From Nonomuraea aridisoli (GTDB taxonomy: Bacteria; Actinomycetota; Actinomycetes; Streptosporangiales; Streptosporangiaceae), in assembly GCF_003236395.1 (NCBI RefSeq), contig NZ_POUD01000062.1, forward strand, positions 1-38,010: a stretch of 38,010 bases of DNA, read 5' to 3'. The position numbers were made by a program, and so were the translations under genes. The notes beneath the pieces were generated by a model. The model was not told where the DNA came from, ran no database searches, and was given only the letters and a program-made list of their open reading frames with translations. Within the stretch, counting starts at the first letter, position 1, and the number at the start of each line of letters is the position of its first letter. Below, piece after piece: positions 1-7,220 of the stretch.

Positions 1-54
1 CGCTTGCCGTCTGCCCGGCCCACCGCCCGACCGGCGCCGGGCAGACGGCAAGCG
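1..54. repeat. Perfect 19-bp inverted repeat at the left end
   Basis: Bases 1-19 (CGCTTGCCGTCTGCCCGGC) are the exact reverse complement of bases 36-54, with a 16-base loop between. The right arm belongs to a run of 15-bp tandem repeats that continues to base 96. The left arm sits at the very edge of the sequence and translates into nothing like the repeat protein that follows. The simplest reading is a fold-back join at a contig end, though a natural hairpin is possible. Confidence 0.7.
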
Positions 55-230
55 GGCAGGCGGTCGGCGGGCAGACGGTCGGCGGGCAGACGGTCACCGG
101 GATCAGGCTGGGCGAACGGGTGCGGATCGTGCTGGACGCGGCCAGGGCCCCGTCCGAGGAAGACGTACAGGCGGTGCTGGCGGCGGCCGGGCCGCTGCTC
201 GCGGTGCTCGAAGAGAGGAAACTCCTATGA
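3..230 (+). CDS. C-terminal part of an unknown protein (5' end missing)
   Basis: The frame is open from the window edge and ends in TGA at 228-230, overlapping the next ATG (ATGA). The visible tail has four GQTVG-like pentapeptides and then a charged, helix-like segment (GIRLGERVRIVLDAA, followed by an acidic helix ending in LEERKLL). I do not recognise a family. The four-base overlap with the VIT-VWA gene suggests translational coupling, so the two products may act together. The first 35 bases may be an assembly artefact and should not be used as protein sequence. An ATG-started reading frame from base 4 in another phase is a high-GC shadow. Confidence 0.5.
   Translation, partial: LAVCPAHRPTGAGQTASGQAVGGQTVGGQTVTGIRLGERVRIVLDAARAPSEEDVQAVLAAAGPLLAVLEERKLL
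37..96 (+). repeat. Four tandem 15-bp units
   Basis: Units at 37-51, 52-66, 67-81 and 82-96 share the core GCGGGCAGACGGTCG with a few substitutions. In the frame that ends at 230 each unit codes for five residues of the type G-Q-T-V-G, so this is an in-frame pentapeptide repeat. Such repeats often break short-read assemblies, which fits the contig starting here. Confidence 0.7.
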
Positions 231-2620
231 ACATCACTTCGCTGGAGCCCGCACGGTGCCTGCCGGTGCCCGACGCCGGGTTCGGCGCGCTGCGGACGGG
301 CCGCGGCAACCTGCCGCTCGAAAGCGTCGACGTGCACGCCGCCATCTCCGGGCTCGTCGCCGGGGTCGAGGTCACGCAGGACTTCAGGAACCCGTTCGAC
401 GTCACGCTGGAGGCCACGTACGTCTTCCCGCTGCCCGACCGGGCGGCCGTGACCGGGTTCCGGATGGAGGCCGACGACCGGGTGGTCGAGGGCGTGCTCA
501 AGGAACGCGGCCAGGCCAGGGAGGACTACGACCGGGCGCTGCGCGAGGGGAAGCGGGCCGCCATCGCCGAGGAGGACCGGCCCGACGTGTTCACGATCCG
601 GGTGGGCAACATCCTCCCGGGCGAGCGCGTCTCGGTACGCCTCACCATGAGCCAGCCGCTCCCGTACGAGGACGGCGCGGCCACGTTCCGCTTCCCGCTG
701 GTCGTGGCCCCGCGCTACATCCCGGGCAGCCCGGTCGACGGCGAGCCGGCCGGCGACGGCACGGCGCCCGACACCGACGCGGTGCCCGACGCCTCCAGGA
801 TCAGCCCGCCCGTGCTGCTGCCCGGCTTCCCCGACCCGGTGCGGCTGTCGCTGAGCGCCGACGTGGACGCCGCCGGCCTGGAGCTGCGCGAGCTGGCCTC
901 GAGCCTGCACGTGGTGGAGGAGGACGGCGGCACCGTACGCCTGCGCCCGGGCGAGCGGCTCGACCGTGACTTCATCCTGCGGCTGACGTTCGAGGCCTCC
1001 ACGTCGTTGCAGCTCGACGGGCGGGGCACGTTCGCGCTGACCGTGCTTCCGCCGCCGTTGCAGGCGCAGCGGACGCCCCGCGACCTGGTGCTGGTGCTCG
1101 ACCGTTCCGGCAGCATGAGCGGCTGGAAGATGGTCTGCGCCCGCCGGGCCGCCGCGCGCATCGTCGACACGCTGACGCCGCAGGACAGGTTCGCGGTGCT
1201 GACCTTCGACTCCGTGGTGGAGCAGGCGTTCGAGGGGCTGGTGGAGGCGTCCGACCGCAACCGTTACCGGGCGGTCGAGCACCTGTCGCGGGTCGACGCC
1301 CGCGGCGGCACCGAGCTGCTCGCGCCGCTGCGCCAGGCCGTCACGCTGCTCGGCGCGCAGGGCGAGCGCGAACGCGTCGTGGTGCTGGTGACCGACGGCC
1401 AGGTGGGCAACGAGGACCAGATCCTGGAGCAGGCCGGCGGCGCGCTGTCGGCCATGCGGGTGCACACGGTCGGCATCGACCGGGCGGTGAACGCCGGGTT
1501 CCTCGGCCGGCTGGCCGGCCTGGGCGCGGGCCGGTGCGAGCTGGTCGAGTCGGAGGACCGCCTGGACGCCGCGATGGACGCCATCCACCGCCGGATCGGC
1601 GCTCCCCTGGTCACCGGCCTGTCGCTGAAGGGCCTCGACGTCGAGCCGGAGACGGTCACGCACCTCGGCTCGATCTTCCCGGGCGTCCCGCTGCGGGTGT
1701 ACGGGCGGTGCCGCGAGGGCTCCTCCGTCACCGTGCGCGGGACGGCGGCCGGCGGGCCCTGGGAGGAGCACGTCGAGGGCGTGCGCGTGGACAACCCGGC
1801 CCTGCGCGCCGTCTGGGCCCGCGCCCACCTGCGCGAGCTGGAGGACCGGTACGCGATGGGCGAGCACGACCTGGAGTCCCGGATCGTGAGGACGTCTCTC
1901 GAGCACGGCGTGTTGTGCCGCTTCACCGCGTACGTGGCGGTGGACACCCGCGAGGTCGCGGGCGGCGAGCCGGAGCACCACGTGATCCAGCCGGTCGAGC
2001 CGCCGAGCGGCTGGGAGATGCCGCAGGCGCCGATGGCGGGCGGGTTCGGCGCGATGCTGGCCGCCGCGCCCGCCGCCGCGCCGCAGGCCGCCTCGCGCAT
2101 GCGGTTGTCGCGTCCCGGGCTCGGCTCGGCCCGGCCGGAGTTCCTCACCGGCGGCGGTGACCTGTCCGTTCCCGGCTTCGGCGGGCCGGACGCCGGTGTG
2201 CGGCCGTTCCCGCCGGGTCAGCCGCCGATCTCCCCGGCGCCCGCGCCGGGTCGCCGGCGGGGCCGCGCCGGGCACCGCCTGGAGTCCGTCAGGCCCCAGC
2301 TCGTCGCCGAGCTCGGCCGTCTGCGCGCCCTCCCGGCGCCCGACGTGCTGTATCTCGCCGACCTTGGCACCCGCCTGGCCGCCCTGGCGGCCTACCTCGG
2401 CGGGAACGAGGACCTGGAGCGTCTGGCCCACGATCTGGAGGCCGCCGAACGCCCCGGCGCGGACGCCCGGGCCCTCCACGACCACGCCGTCGCCGTCCTG
2501 ACCAGGCTCGCGGGCGACGACCACCCGCCCGCGCCGGGCGGACCGGGCGGACCGGGCGGTTCGGGCGGACCGGGCGGTTCGGGCGGCGGACCGCGCACGC
2601 CGTTCTGGAAGCGCGGCTGA
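227..2620 (+). CDS. VIT and von Willebrand factor A domain protein
   Basis: A 797-residue protein with the inter-alpha-trypsin inhibitor layout. A VIT domain lies at about residues 10-140 (AISGLVAGVEVTQDFRNPF, then TYVFPLPDRAAVTGF). A VWA domain lies at about 285-455 with a complete metal-ion site: D292-R-S294-G-S296, T362 and D390. No signal peptide or membrane helix is visible, so it is probably cytoplasmic. The region 600-700 is proline-rich, and the tail is a run of GGPGG/GGSGG repeats ending in FWKRG. The family mediates protein-protein contacts through the bound metal; the partner is unknown. The start is set by the ATGA overlap with the preceding frame and an AGAGAGGAAA ribosome site. 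Family is sure; the biological role is not. Confidence 0.9.
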   Translation: MNITSLEPARCLPVPDAGFGALRTGRGNLPLESVDVHAAISGLVAGVEVTQDFRNPFDVTLEATYVFPLPDRAAVTGFRMEADDRVVEGVLKERGQAREDYDRALREGKRAAIAEEDRPDVFTIRVGNILPGERVSVRLTMSQPLPYEDGAATFRFPLVVAPRYIPGSPVDGEPAGDGTAPDTDAVPDASRISPPVLLPGFPDPVRLSLSADVDAAGLELRELASSLHVVEEDGGTVRLRPGERLDRDFILRLTFEASTSLQLDGRGTFALTVLPPPLQAQRTPRDLVLVLDRSGSMSGWKMVCARRAAARIVDTLTPQDRFAVLTFDSVVEQAFEGLVEASDRNRYRAVEHLSRVDARGGTELLAPLRQAVTLLGAQGERERVVVLVTDGQVGNEDQILEQAGGALSAMRVHTVGIDRAVNAGFLGRLAGLGAGRCELVESEDRLDAAMDAIHRRIGAPLVTGLSLKGLDVEPETVTHLGSIFPGVPLRVYGRCREGSSVTVRGTAAGGPWEEHVEGVRVDNPALRAVWARAHLRELEDRYAMGEHDLESRIVRTSLEHGVLCRFTAYVAVDTREVAGGEPEHHVIQPVEPPSGWEMPQAPMAGGFGAMLAAAPAAAPQAASRMRLSRPGLGSARPEFLTGGGDLSVPGFGGPDAGVRPFPPGQPPISPAPAPGRRRGRAGHRLESVRPQLVAELGRLRALPAPDVLYLADLGTRLAALAAYLGGNEDLERLAHDLEAAERPGADARALHDHAVAVLTRLAGDDHPPAPGGPGGPGGSGGPGGSGGGPRTPFWKRG

Positions 2621-2645
2621 CCCGCGCCGTGCCGGGAACGCGTCC

Positions 2646-2700
2646 GAGCGGCTACAGGATCGGGGTCCACCTCTTCAGGAGCACGATCTCGTAGCCGCTC
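2646..2700. repeat. 10-bp inverted repeat at the 3' end of the yciI-like gene
   Basis: GAGCGGCTAC (2646-2655) and GTAGCCGCTC (2691-2700) are exact reverse complements 35 bases apart. The arms straddle the end of the leftward yciI-like gene and face the end of the VIT-VWA gene. It may form a 3'-end hairpin, but much of it is coding sequence, so chance cannot be excluded. Confidence 0.3.
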
Positions 2701-2915
2701 ACCGCCGTGTACGGGTCCTCCCGCAGGATGCCGCGGAGCTCTGCCTCGTCCGCCACTTCGTAAACGTGCAGGGCTCCGGTGTCGTCCGTCCAGGGCCCGG
2801 CGGTGATCAGCCGTCCCTCCTCCTTCAGCCGCCGCAGGTGGTCGCGGTGCGCGGGACGGGCGGAAAGCCGCCGGGGATCGCCGTCGAAGGCCAGCTGCAA
2901 CACGTATCTCGCCAT
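2652..2915 (-). CDS. YciI-like (YCII-related) domain protein
   Basis: An 87-residue single-domain protein starting MARYVLQLAFDGDP, with the usual YCII order: a first strand, H-R-D-H-L at about residue 23, the L-I-T-A-G-P segment, and a last helix and strand ending in YEIVLLKRW. Relatives are ferredoxin-like-fold dimers with a conserved His/Asp pair; their reactions are mostly unknown. I chose the ATG at 2915 rather than the upstream in-frame start (2966) because the extra 17 residues are not YCII-like and because a TAGCGT -10 box (2924-2929) lies 8 bases upstream, leaving almost no leader. It is divergent from the Crp/Fnr regulator and may be its target. Confidence 0.8.
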   Translation of the reverse strand: MARYVLQLAFDGDPRRLSARPAHRDHLRRLKEEGRLITAGPWTDDTGALHVYEVADEAELRGILREDPYTAVSGYEIVLLKRWTPIL

Positions 2916-2974
2916 GGCACCGCACGCTAGGACCCGGCGCCCGCCGGGCTCAGCATCGCGGGGCACGCGGGTGG

Positions 2975-2990
2975 TGTATCACCGGATACA
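2975..2990. promoter_or_regulatory. Palindromic operator over the start of the Crp/Fnr gene
   Basis: TGTATCACCGGATACA is a perfect 6-4-6 inverted repeat, and its last base is the A of the regulator's ATG. Crp/Fnr proteins bind two-fold symmetric sites of this general form (TGTGA-N6-TCACA and variants). Position suggests autoregulation. It also lies 60 bases from the divergent YciI-like start. Confidence 0.5.
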
Positions 2991-3649
2991 TGACGTACGC
3001 ACTGGCCGACCTGCCGATGTTCGCCGGCCTCGCCGAGGAGCGGATGCGCGCGCTGACGGGCCTGGCGCGGTGGCGGCGCTACCCGGCCGGGCAGATCCTG
3101 TGCACCGAGGGCGACCCGGCCGACGAGCTCGTCGTGCTGCTGGACGGGCGGGTGAAGGCGGCCAGGGTGAGCGCCGAGGGCAGGGAGGTGGTGCTCGCCG
3201 TGGAGGAGGCGCCGGTGGCGTTCGACAAGACCGCCCTCCTCGTGGACGGCCCGCACCGGGCCACGCGGACGGCCATGACGGCCGTGCGGGTCGCCTGCCT
3301 GCCGCGGCCGGCCGTGCTGGAGCTGGTCGGGGCGGAGCCGTCCGTGGCGGCGCGGCTGCTGCGCACGCTGGCCGCCACCGTGCGCGACCTGGACGACCGG
3401 CTGCTCGACGCGGCGGTCCGCGACGTGCCCTCGCGGGTGGCCTCCTGGCTGGTACGCCGGGGTGCCGGCGGCCGGGTCGCGCTCCACGGCGGCCAGGCGG
3501 GTCTCGGGGCCGAGATCGGCGCGACGAGGGTGAGCGTCAACCGCGCGCTGCGCGGGTTCGAGCGCCGCGGGATCATCGCGATCGGCCCCGGCGAGGTGAT
3601 CGTGCTGAATCGTCCGGCTCTGACCCGGATCGCCGCCATCCCCCGGTGA
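2990..3649 (+). CDS. Crp/Fnr family transcriptional regulator
   Basis: A 219-residue regulator. A cyclic-nucleotide-binding-like beta roll spans about residues 8-125 (FAGLAEERMRALTGLARWRRYPAGQIL, then GDPADELVVLLDGRVK). A dimer helix follows at 125-150, then a Crp-type winged helix whose recognition helix reads ATRVSVNRALRGFERRG (about 178-194). The phosphate cassette of cAMP-binding members (R-G-E-L-A-S/A-L) is not evident, so the signal is unknown. No cysteine cluster of the Fnr type is present. The start follows almost directly on a palindrome, with no clear ribosome site. It is divergent from the YciI-like gene. Confidence 0.85.
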   Translation: MTYALADLPMFAGLAEERMRALTGLARWRRYPAGQILCTEGDPADELVVLLDGRVKAARVSAEGREVVLAVEEAPVAFDKTALLVDGPHRATRTAMTAVRVACLPRPAVLELVGAEPSVAARLLRTLAATVRDLDDRLLDAAVRDVPSRVASWLVRRGAGGRVALHGGQAGLGAEIGATRVSVNRALRGFERRGIIAIGPGEVIVLNRPALTRIAAIPR

Positions 3650-3681
3650 GGAGCACGGACGAAAGCGCGCTGGAACGCTCT

Positions 3682-3687
3682 TACCCT
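3682..3687 (+). promoter_or_regulatory. -10 box for a leaderless methyltransferase mRNA
   Basis: TACCCT is followed by exactly six bases and then the GTG start at 3694. This TANNNT-N6-start spacing places the transcription start on the first base of the codon, and no Shine-Dalgarno sequence is present. Confidence 0.55.
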
Positions 3688-3693
3688 GGATAA

Positions 3694-4560
3694 GTGACGA
3701 CACTTGTCCTGGACGGTGGGCTGGCCACCCAGCTCGAACGGCTCGGCGCCGACCTGCGCGACGAGCTGTGGTCGGCGCGGCTGCTGCTGGAGGAGCCCGA
3801 GCTGATCAGGCGCGTGCACGCCGCCTACTTCGCGGCGGGCGCCGACGTGGCCACGACCGCGAGCTACCAGGCCACGCTGCCCGGCTTCGCGCGGCGCGGG
3901 CTCGACGGCGCGCAGGCCGAGCGGCTGATCGGGTTGTCGGTGGAGCTGGCGGGGCAGGCCCGCGACGAGGCGGGCCGGGGCCTGGTGGCGGCCTCGGTGG
4001 GCCCGTACGGCGCGTTCCTGGCCAACGGCGCCGAGTACACCGGCGACTACGACCTCGACGAAGACGGCCTGTACGCCTGGCACCTGCCGCGCTGGGAGAT
4101 CCTCGTCGCGGCCGAGCCCGACCTGCTGGCCTGCGAGACCATCCCGTCCTACGCCGAGGCGCGGGCGCTGGCCCGGCTGCTGGAGAGCACGCCGGGGGTG
4201 AAGGCGTGGGTGAGCTTCTCGTGCCGCGACGGCGAGCACATCAGCGACGGCACGCCCATCCGTGAGGCCGCCGCGCTGTTCGGCGGCAACCCGCGGGTGG
4301 TGGCCGTGGGCGCCAACTGCACGGCGCCGGGCCACATGCCCGGGCTGATCGCCGCGCTGTCGGGCGGGCTGCCCGTGGTGGTCTACCCCAACTCGGGCGA
4401 GACGTGGGACGCCGGAAACCGGCGCTGGCTGGGCCTGACCGACCCCGTGGAGTTCGGCCAGGCCGCCAAGGAGTGGCAGCAGGCGGGCGCGTCGCTGATC
4501 GGCGGTTGCTGCCGTACGACGCCGGAGCACATCAGGCAGATCCGCGCCCACCTGTCCTGA
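3694..4560 (+). CDS. mmuM: Homocysteine S-methyltransferase
   Basis: A 288-residue enzyme that moves a methyl group from S-methylmethionine (or S-adenosylmethionine) to homocysteine, giving methionine. The zinc-binding set is complete: C209 (GANCTAP) and C272-C273 (IGGCCRTTPEHI). The N-terminal DGGLATQLERLG and the D-V-A-T-T-A-S-Y-Q-A segment are typical of the family, and the length matches MmuM/YagD rather than the longer cobalamin-dependent MetH domain. The GTG start is supported by the leaderless -10 box in front. It converges on the doxX gene with 12 bases between. Confidence 0.9.
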   Translation: MTTLVLDGGLATQLERLGADLRDELWSARLLLEEPELIRRVHAAYFAAGADVATTASYQATLPGFARRGLDGAQAERLIGLSVELAGQARDEAGRGLVAASVGPYGAFLANGAEYTGDYDLDEDGLYAWHLPRWEILVAAEPDLLACETIPSYAEARALARLLESTPGVKAWVSFSCRDGEHISDGTPIREAAALFGGNPRVVAVGANCTAPGHMPGLIAALSGGLPVVVYPNSGETWDAGNRRWLGLTDPVEFGQAAKEWQQAGASLIGGCCRTTPEHIRQIRAHLS

Positions 4561-4572
4561 TCGGCGCGGGGG

Positions 4573-5001
4573 TCAGGCGGTCGCGGCTGCGGGGCTGCGG
4601 CGGCGCACCAGCACGCGGTCGAGCGCGAGCGCGCCGCCGCCGGAGAAGCCGACGGCGAGGCTGCTCGCGGCCAGCGCCAGCACGAACTCGTAGCCGCCGG
4701 CCTCGGCGCCGAAGCCGTGGGGGGCGTGCACGAAGACGATCGCGCCGGCCATCGTGAGGGCGAGCAGCGTGCCGGCGAGCGGCAGCGCCGCGCCCAGGAT
4801 CAGCGCCAGGCCCCCGATCACCTCCAGCGTGGCCACGGCCGGGGCGGCGAGGGCGGCCAGCGGGATGCCGACGGACTGGAAGAACTCGATCGTGTCCCCG
4901 ATCCCGGTGGTCGCGAACTTCTGGTAGCCGTGCACCAGGAAGATCACCCCGATGGCGATCCTGGCCAGCAGGAGGACGACGGGACGCGCCTGGTCGACCA
5001 T
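4573..5001 (-). CDS. DoxX family membrane protein
   Basis: A 142-residue integral membrane protein with four hydrophobic helices, starting MVDQARPVVLLLARIAIGVIF. It contains the DoxX signature (HGYQKF at about 24-29, the loop with GIPLAALAAPAVATLEVIGG, and a second helix pair). DoxX proteins are linked to thiol and oxidative stress or quinone metabolism; mycobacterial DoxX sits in a membrane oxidoreductase complex. The start has a GAGGAG ribosome site seven bases upstream. The gene is divergent from a MarR regulator, and two near-identical operators lie between them, so it is probably under MarR control. Confidence 0.9.
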   Translation of the reverse strand: MVDQARPVVLLLARIAIGVIFLVHGYQKFATTGIGDTIEFFQSVGIPLAALAAPAVATLEVIGGLALILGAALPLAGTLLALTMAGAIVFVHAPHGFGAEAGGYEFVLALAASSLAVGFSGGGALALDRVLVRRRSPAAATA

Positions 5002-5019
5002 GCGGACTCCTCGATGGTT

Positions 5020-5067
5020 GTTCAGATTTGAACGGCAACTCTAACAAGCAGACGTTCAAATCTGAAC
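5020..5067. promoter_or_regulatory. Twin MarR-type operators between doxX and marR
   Basis: GTTCAGATTTGAAC (5020-5033) and GTTCAAATCTGAAC (5054-5067) are exact reverse complements of each other, and each is a quasi-palindrome with half-sites GTTCA/TGAAC. The match extends to 18 of 20 bases when flanks are included. Centres are 34 bp apart. A TAGAGT box for the leftward doxX promoter (5038-5043, minus strand) lies between the two, and the marR -10 box lies just right of the second. Occupancy would block both genes. Confidence 0.75.
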
Positions 5068-5073
5068 GACAAG

Positions 5074-5079
5074 TAGACT
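5074..5079 (+). promoter_or_regulatory. -10 box for a leaderless marR mRNA
   Basis: TAGACT is followed by six bases and then the ATG at 5086, with no ribosome site between. Its distance to the second operator is six bases. Confidence 0.55.
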
Positions 5080-5085
5080 GACCCG

Positions 5086-5544
5086 ATGACGCAGCCCCGA
5101 TGGCTCGACCAGACCGAGATGGCGGCGTGGCGCGCCTTCCTGACGACCTCCCACCTGCTGGAGCGCCGGATCGAGGAGCAGCTCAAGGCCACCGCCGGCC
5201 TCACCCACCCGCAGTACGAGATCCTCGTGCGGCTCGCCGCCGCGCCCGGGCGGCGGCTGCGCATGACGGAGCTGGCCGAGGGCGTCGTGGCGTCGAAGAG
5301 CGCGCTGACGTATCAGGTGGGCCGGCTGGAGGAGGCCGGGCTCGTGGAGCGCACGACCTGCCCGGACGACGACCGCGGCGTGCTGGCCGTGCTCACCCCG
5401 GCCGGCGCGGAGCTGCTGGAGAAGGTGGCGCCGGGCCACCTGGAGATCGTCCGCGAATATCTGATCGACCGGCTCAGCCGCGAGGAGCTGCGCGCGATGA
5501 CGTCGGCCATGCGCAAGACCGAGGCGGCCTTACGGTCGGGGTGA
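5086..5544 (+). CDS. MarR family transcriptional regulator
   Basis: A 152-residue winged-helix regulator. The N-terminal helix (WRAFLTTSHLLERRIEEQL) and C-terminal helices (EIVREYLIDRLSREELRAM) form the dimer part. The DNA-binding core runs from about residue 42 to 100 (YEILVRLAAAPGRRLRMTELAEGV, recognition helix SKSALTYQVGRLEEAGLV, then the wing TCPDDDRGVLAVLT with the D-x-R motif). No cysteine suits a redox switch except the one in the wing (TTCPDD). The twin operators in front predict autorepression and control of doxX. It converges on the acyltransferase gene with only four bases between stops. Confidence 0.9.
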   Translation: MTQPRWLDQTEMAAWRAFLTTSHLLERRIEEQLKATAGLTHPQYEILVRLAAAPGRRLRMTELAEGVVASKSALTYQVGRLEEAGLVERTTCPDDDRGVLAVLTPAGAELLEKVAPGHLEIVREYLIDRLSREELRAMTSAMRKTEAALRSG

Positions 5545-5548
5545 GGCG

Positions 5549-6256
5549 TCAGCTTCCGGTCGCCGCGGCGCGCCGCGCGCGCTCCATCTCCACCTTGGCG
5601 CTGGCGGCGTACTTGTCGACGTATTCCTGGCCCGACAGCTCCATCAGCGCGTACATGATCTCGTCGGTCACCGCGCGCAGCACCAGCCGGTCGTCCTCCA
5701 TGCCGTAGTAGCGGGAGAAGTCGAGCGGCTTGCCGAACCGCACGCCCGGCCGGATGCCGAGCTTGGGCAGCGGACGCCCGGTCGGCATCATCTCGTAGGT
5801 GTTGATCATCGCCCACGGGATGACCGGCACCCGCGACTCCAGGGCGAGCCGGGCGACGCCGGTCTTGCCCTTGTAGAGACGCCCGTCGGGCGAACGCGTC
5901 CCCTCGGGGTAGATGCCCAGGATGTGACCTTCACGCAGGATGCGCAGACCCGTACGCAGCGCCGCCTCGCTGGCCTTGCCGCCGGAGCGGTCGATGGGCA
6001 CGGTGCCGACGCCGCTGAAGAACAGGCGGGTGAAGAAACCCTTGATGCCGCGACCGGTGAAATAGTCGGCCTTGCCCAGCGAGATGACCTTGCGCCGGAT
6101 CTGCAGCGGGCCGAAGAAATGGTCGGCGAACGACAGATGGTTGCCCGCCAGAATCGCTGGGCCTTGTTTGGGCACATTGTCCGCGCCCTCGGTCCACGGC
6201 CGGAACACAAGGTGGAGGAACGGGCCCAAGATGGCCTTGACCACCCAGTAGAACAC
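5549..6256 (-). CDS. PlsC-type lysophospholipid acyltransferase
   Basis: A 235-residue 1-acylglycerol-3-phosphate acyltransferase-like enzyme acting at the membrane in phospholipid synthesis. The catalytic H-X4-D motif is H40/D45 in NHLSFADH; the substrate motif EGTRSPDG is at 117-124; a V-P-I-D-R segment precedes it. The start is a GTG at 6256 (FYWVVKAILGPF follows): a GAGGAAGAGG ribosome site lies six bases upstream, while the extra residues from 6298 (MALLAPAALRKRC) look like leader. The acyl donor and exact acceptor cannot be told. It is divergent from an esterase gene. Confidence 0.88.
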   Translation of the reverse strand: MFYWVVKAILGPFLHLVFRPWTEGADNVPKQGPAILAGNHLSFADHFFGPLQIRRKVISLGKADYFTGRGIKGFFTRLFFSGVGTVPIDRSGGKASEAALRTGLRILREGHILGIYPEGTRSPDGRLYKGKTGVARLALESRVPVIPWAMINTYEMMPTGRPLPKLGIRPGVRFGKPLDFSRYYGMEDDRLVLRAVTDEIMYALMELSGQEYVDKYAASAKVEMERARRAAATGS

Positions 6257-6415
6257 GTGGCACCTCTTCCTCAGCGCAGCGGGGGCGAGCAGTGCCATCT
6301 TCCCATCTCGACGGCGATGCTCCTACACCAGCTCTCGCACAAATACCCCGGAACGTGCGACGATCGGGCCGTTCTGGAGGAAATCGCCGGAATGAAACAG
6401 CACGGAGGAGCTGTT

Positions 6416-7174
6416 ATGCCGCTCATGCCAGGCGCGGAACCGTACCATCACGAGGCGGGCGAGATCGGTGTGCTGCTCTGTCACGGGTTCACCGGCACGC
6501 CCCAGTCTCTGCGGCCGTGGGGCGAGTATCTGGCCGCTCACGGGTTGAGCGTGTCGCTGCCGCGCCAGCCGGGTCACGGCACGAAATGGCAGGAGATGAA
6601 CCGCACCCGGTGGGAGGACTGGTACGCCGAGCTGGAGAAGGCGTACGAGGACCTGCGGGGACGCTGCGCGGAGGTGTTCGTGGGCGGGCTGTCGCTGGGC
6701 GGCTGCCTGGCGCTGCGGCTGGCCGAGGTGCACGGACCGGCCATCAGGGGCCTGATCGTGGTCAACCCGTCGATCGCCAACGACGTGCCGCTGCTGAGGT
6801 TCGCCCCGCTGCTGAAGTGGTTCGTGCCGTCGGTGGCCGGCGTCGCCAACGACGTCAAGAAGCCCGGCGTGACGGAGCTGGGCTACAGCCGCACCCCGGT
6901 GAAGGCCGCCGCCTCGCTGCCGGGGCTGTGGTCGCTGGTGCAGGCCGACCTGGCGAAGGTGAGACAACCGCTGCTGGTCTTCCACAGCGTCGAGGACCAC
7001 GTGGTCAAGCCCACGAGCGTCGCGATCATCCGTGAGAAGGTCCCGCAGGCCACGATCGAGGAGCTTACCGATAGCTACCATGTTGCGACGCTGGACAACG
7101 ATGCCCACAGGATCTTTGCCGGTAGCCTCGACTTCATCCGGACACATGCCTCGGTACCCTTGCAGAGGGACTGA
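6416..7174 (+). CDS. Est30-like carboxylesterase (alpha/beta hydrolase)
   Basis: A 252-residue hydrolase starting MPLMPGAEPYHH. The oxyanion segment is CHGFTGTPQSL (22-32). The nucleophile elbow is G-L-S93-L-G, the acid is D194 (SVEDHVV) and the histidine is H222 (DSYHVATLDND), a full triad in the order of Bacillus Est30 carboxylesterase and monoacylglycerol lipases. Substrates are likely short- to medium-chain esters or monoglycerides. A GGAGGAG ribosome site at 6404-6410 supports the ATG at 6416; an in-frame ATG at 6392 is possible. With the divergent acyltransferase it forms a small lipid-related neighbourhood. Lacking a signal peptide, it is cytoplasmic. Confidence 0.88.
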   Translation: MPLMPGAEPYHHEAGEIGVLLCHGFTGTPQSLRPWGEYLAAHGLSVSLPRQPGHGTKWQEMNRTRWEDWYAELEKAYEDLRGRCAEVFVGGLSLGGCLALRLAEVHGPAIRGLIVVNPSIANDVPLLRFAPLLKWFVPSVAGVANDVKKPGVTELGYSRTPVKAAASLPGLWSLVQADLAKVRQPLLVFHSVEDHVVKPTSVAIIREKVPQATIEELTDSYHVATLDNDAHRIFAGSLDFIRTHASVPLQRD

Positions 7175-7220
7175 TCGCCCCCGGGGGGAAGTCGCGATCG
7201 CTGCGGAGAGGCCCATCTAG

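Noticed and set aside
2522..2596. Gly-rich repeat near 2540-2590 as a separate repeat element
   Set aside because: The GGACCGGGCGG units are codons for the GGPGG/GGSGG tail of the VIT-VWA protein, a common low-complexity end.
3079..4551. A long minus-strand frame over the Crp/Fnr and methyltransferase genes
   Set aside because: It crosses two well-supported plus-strand genes and their promoter and encodes no recognisable domain.
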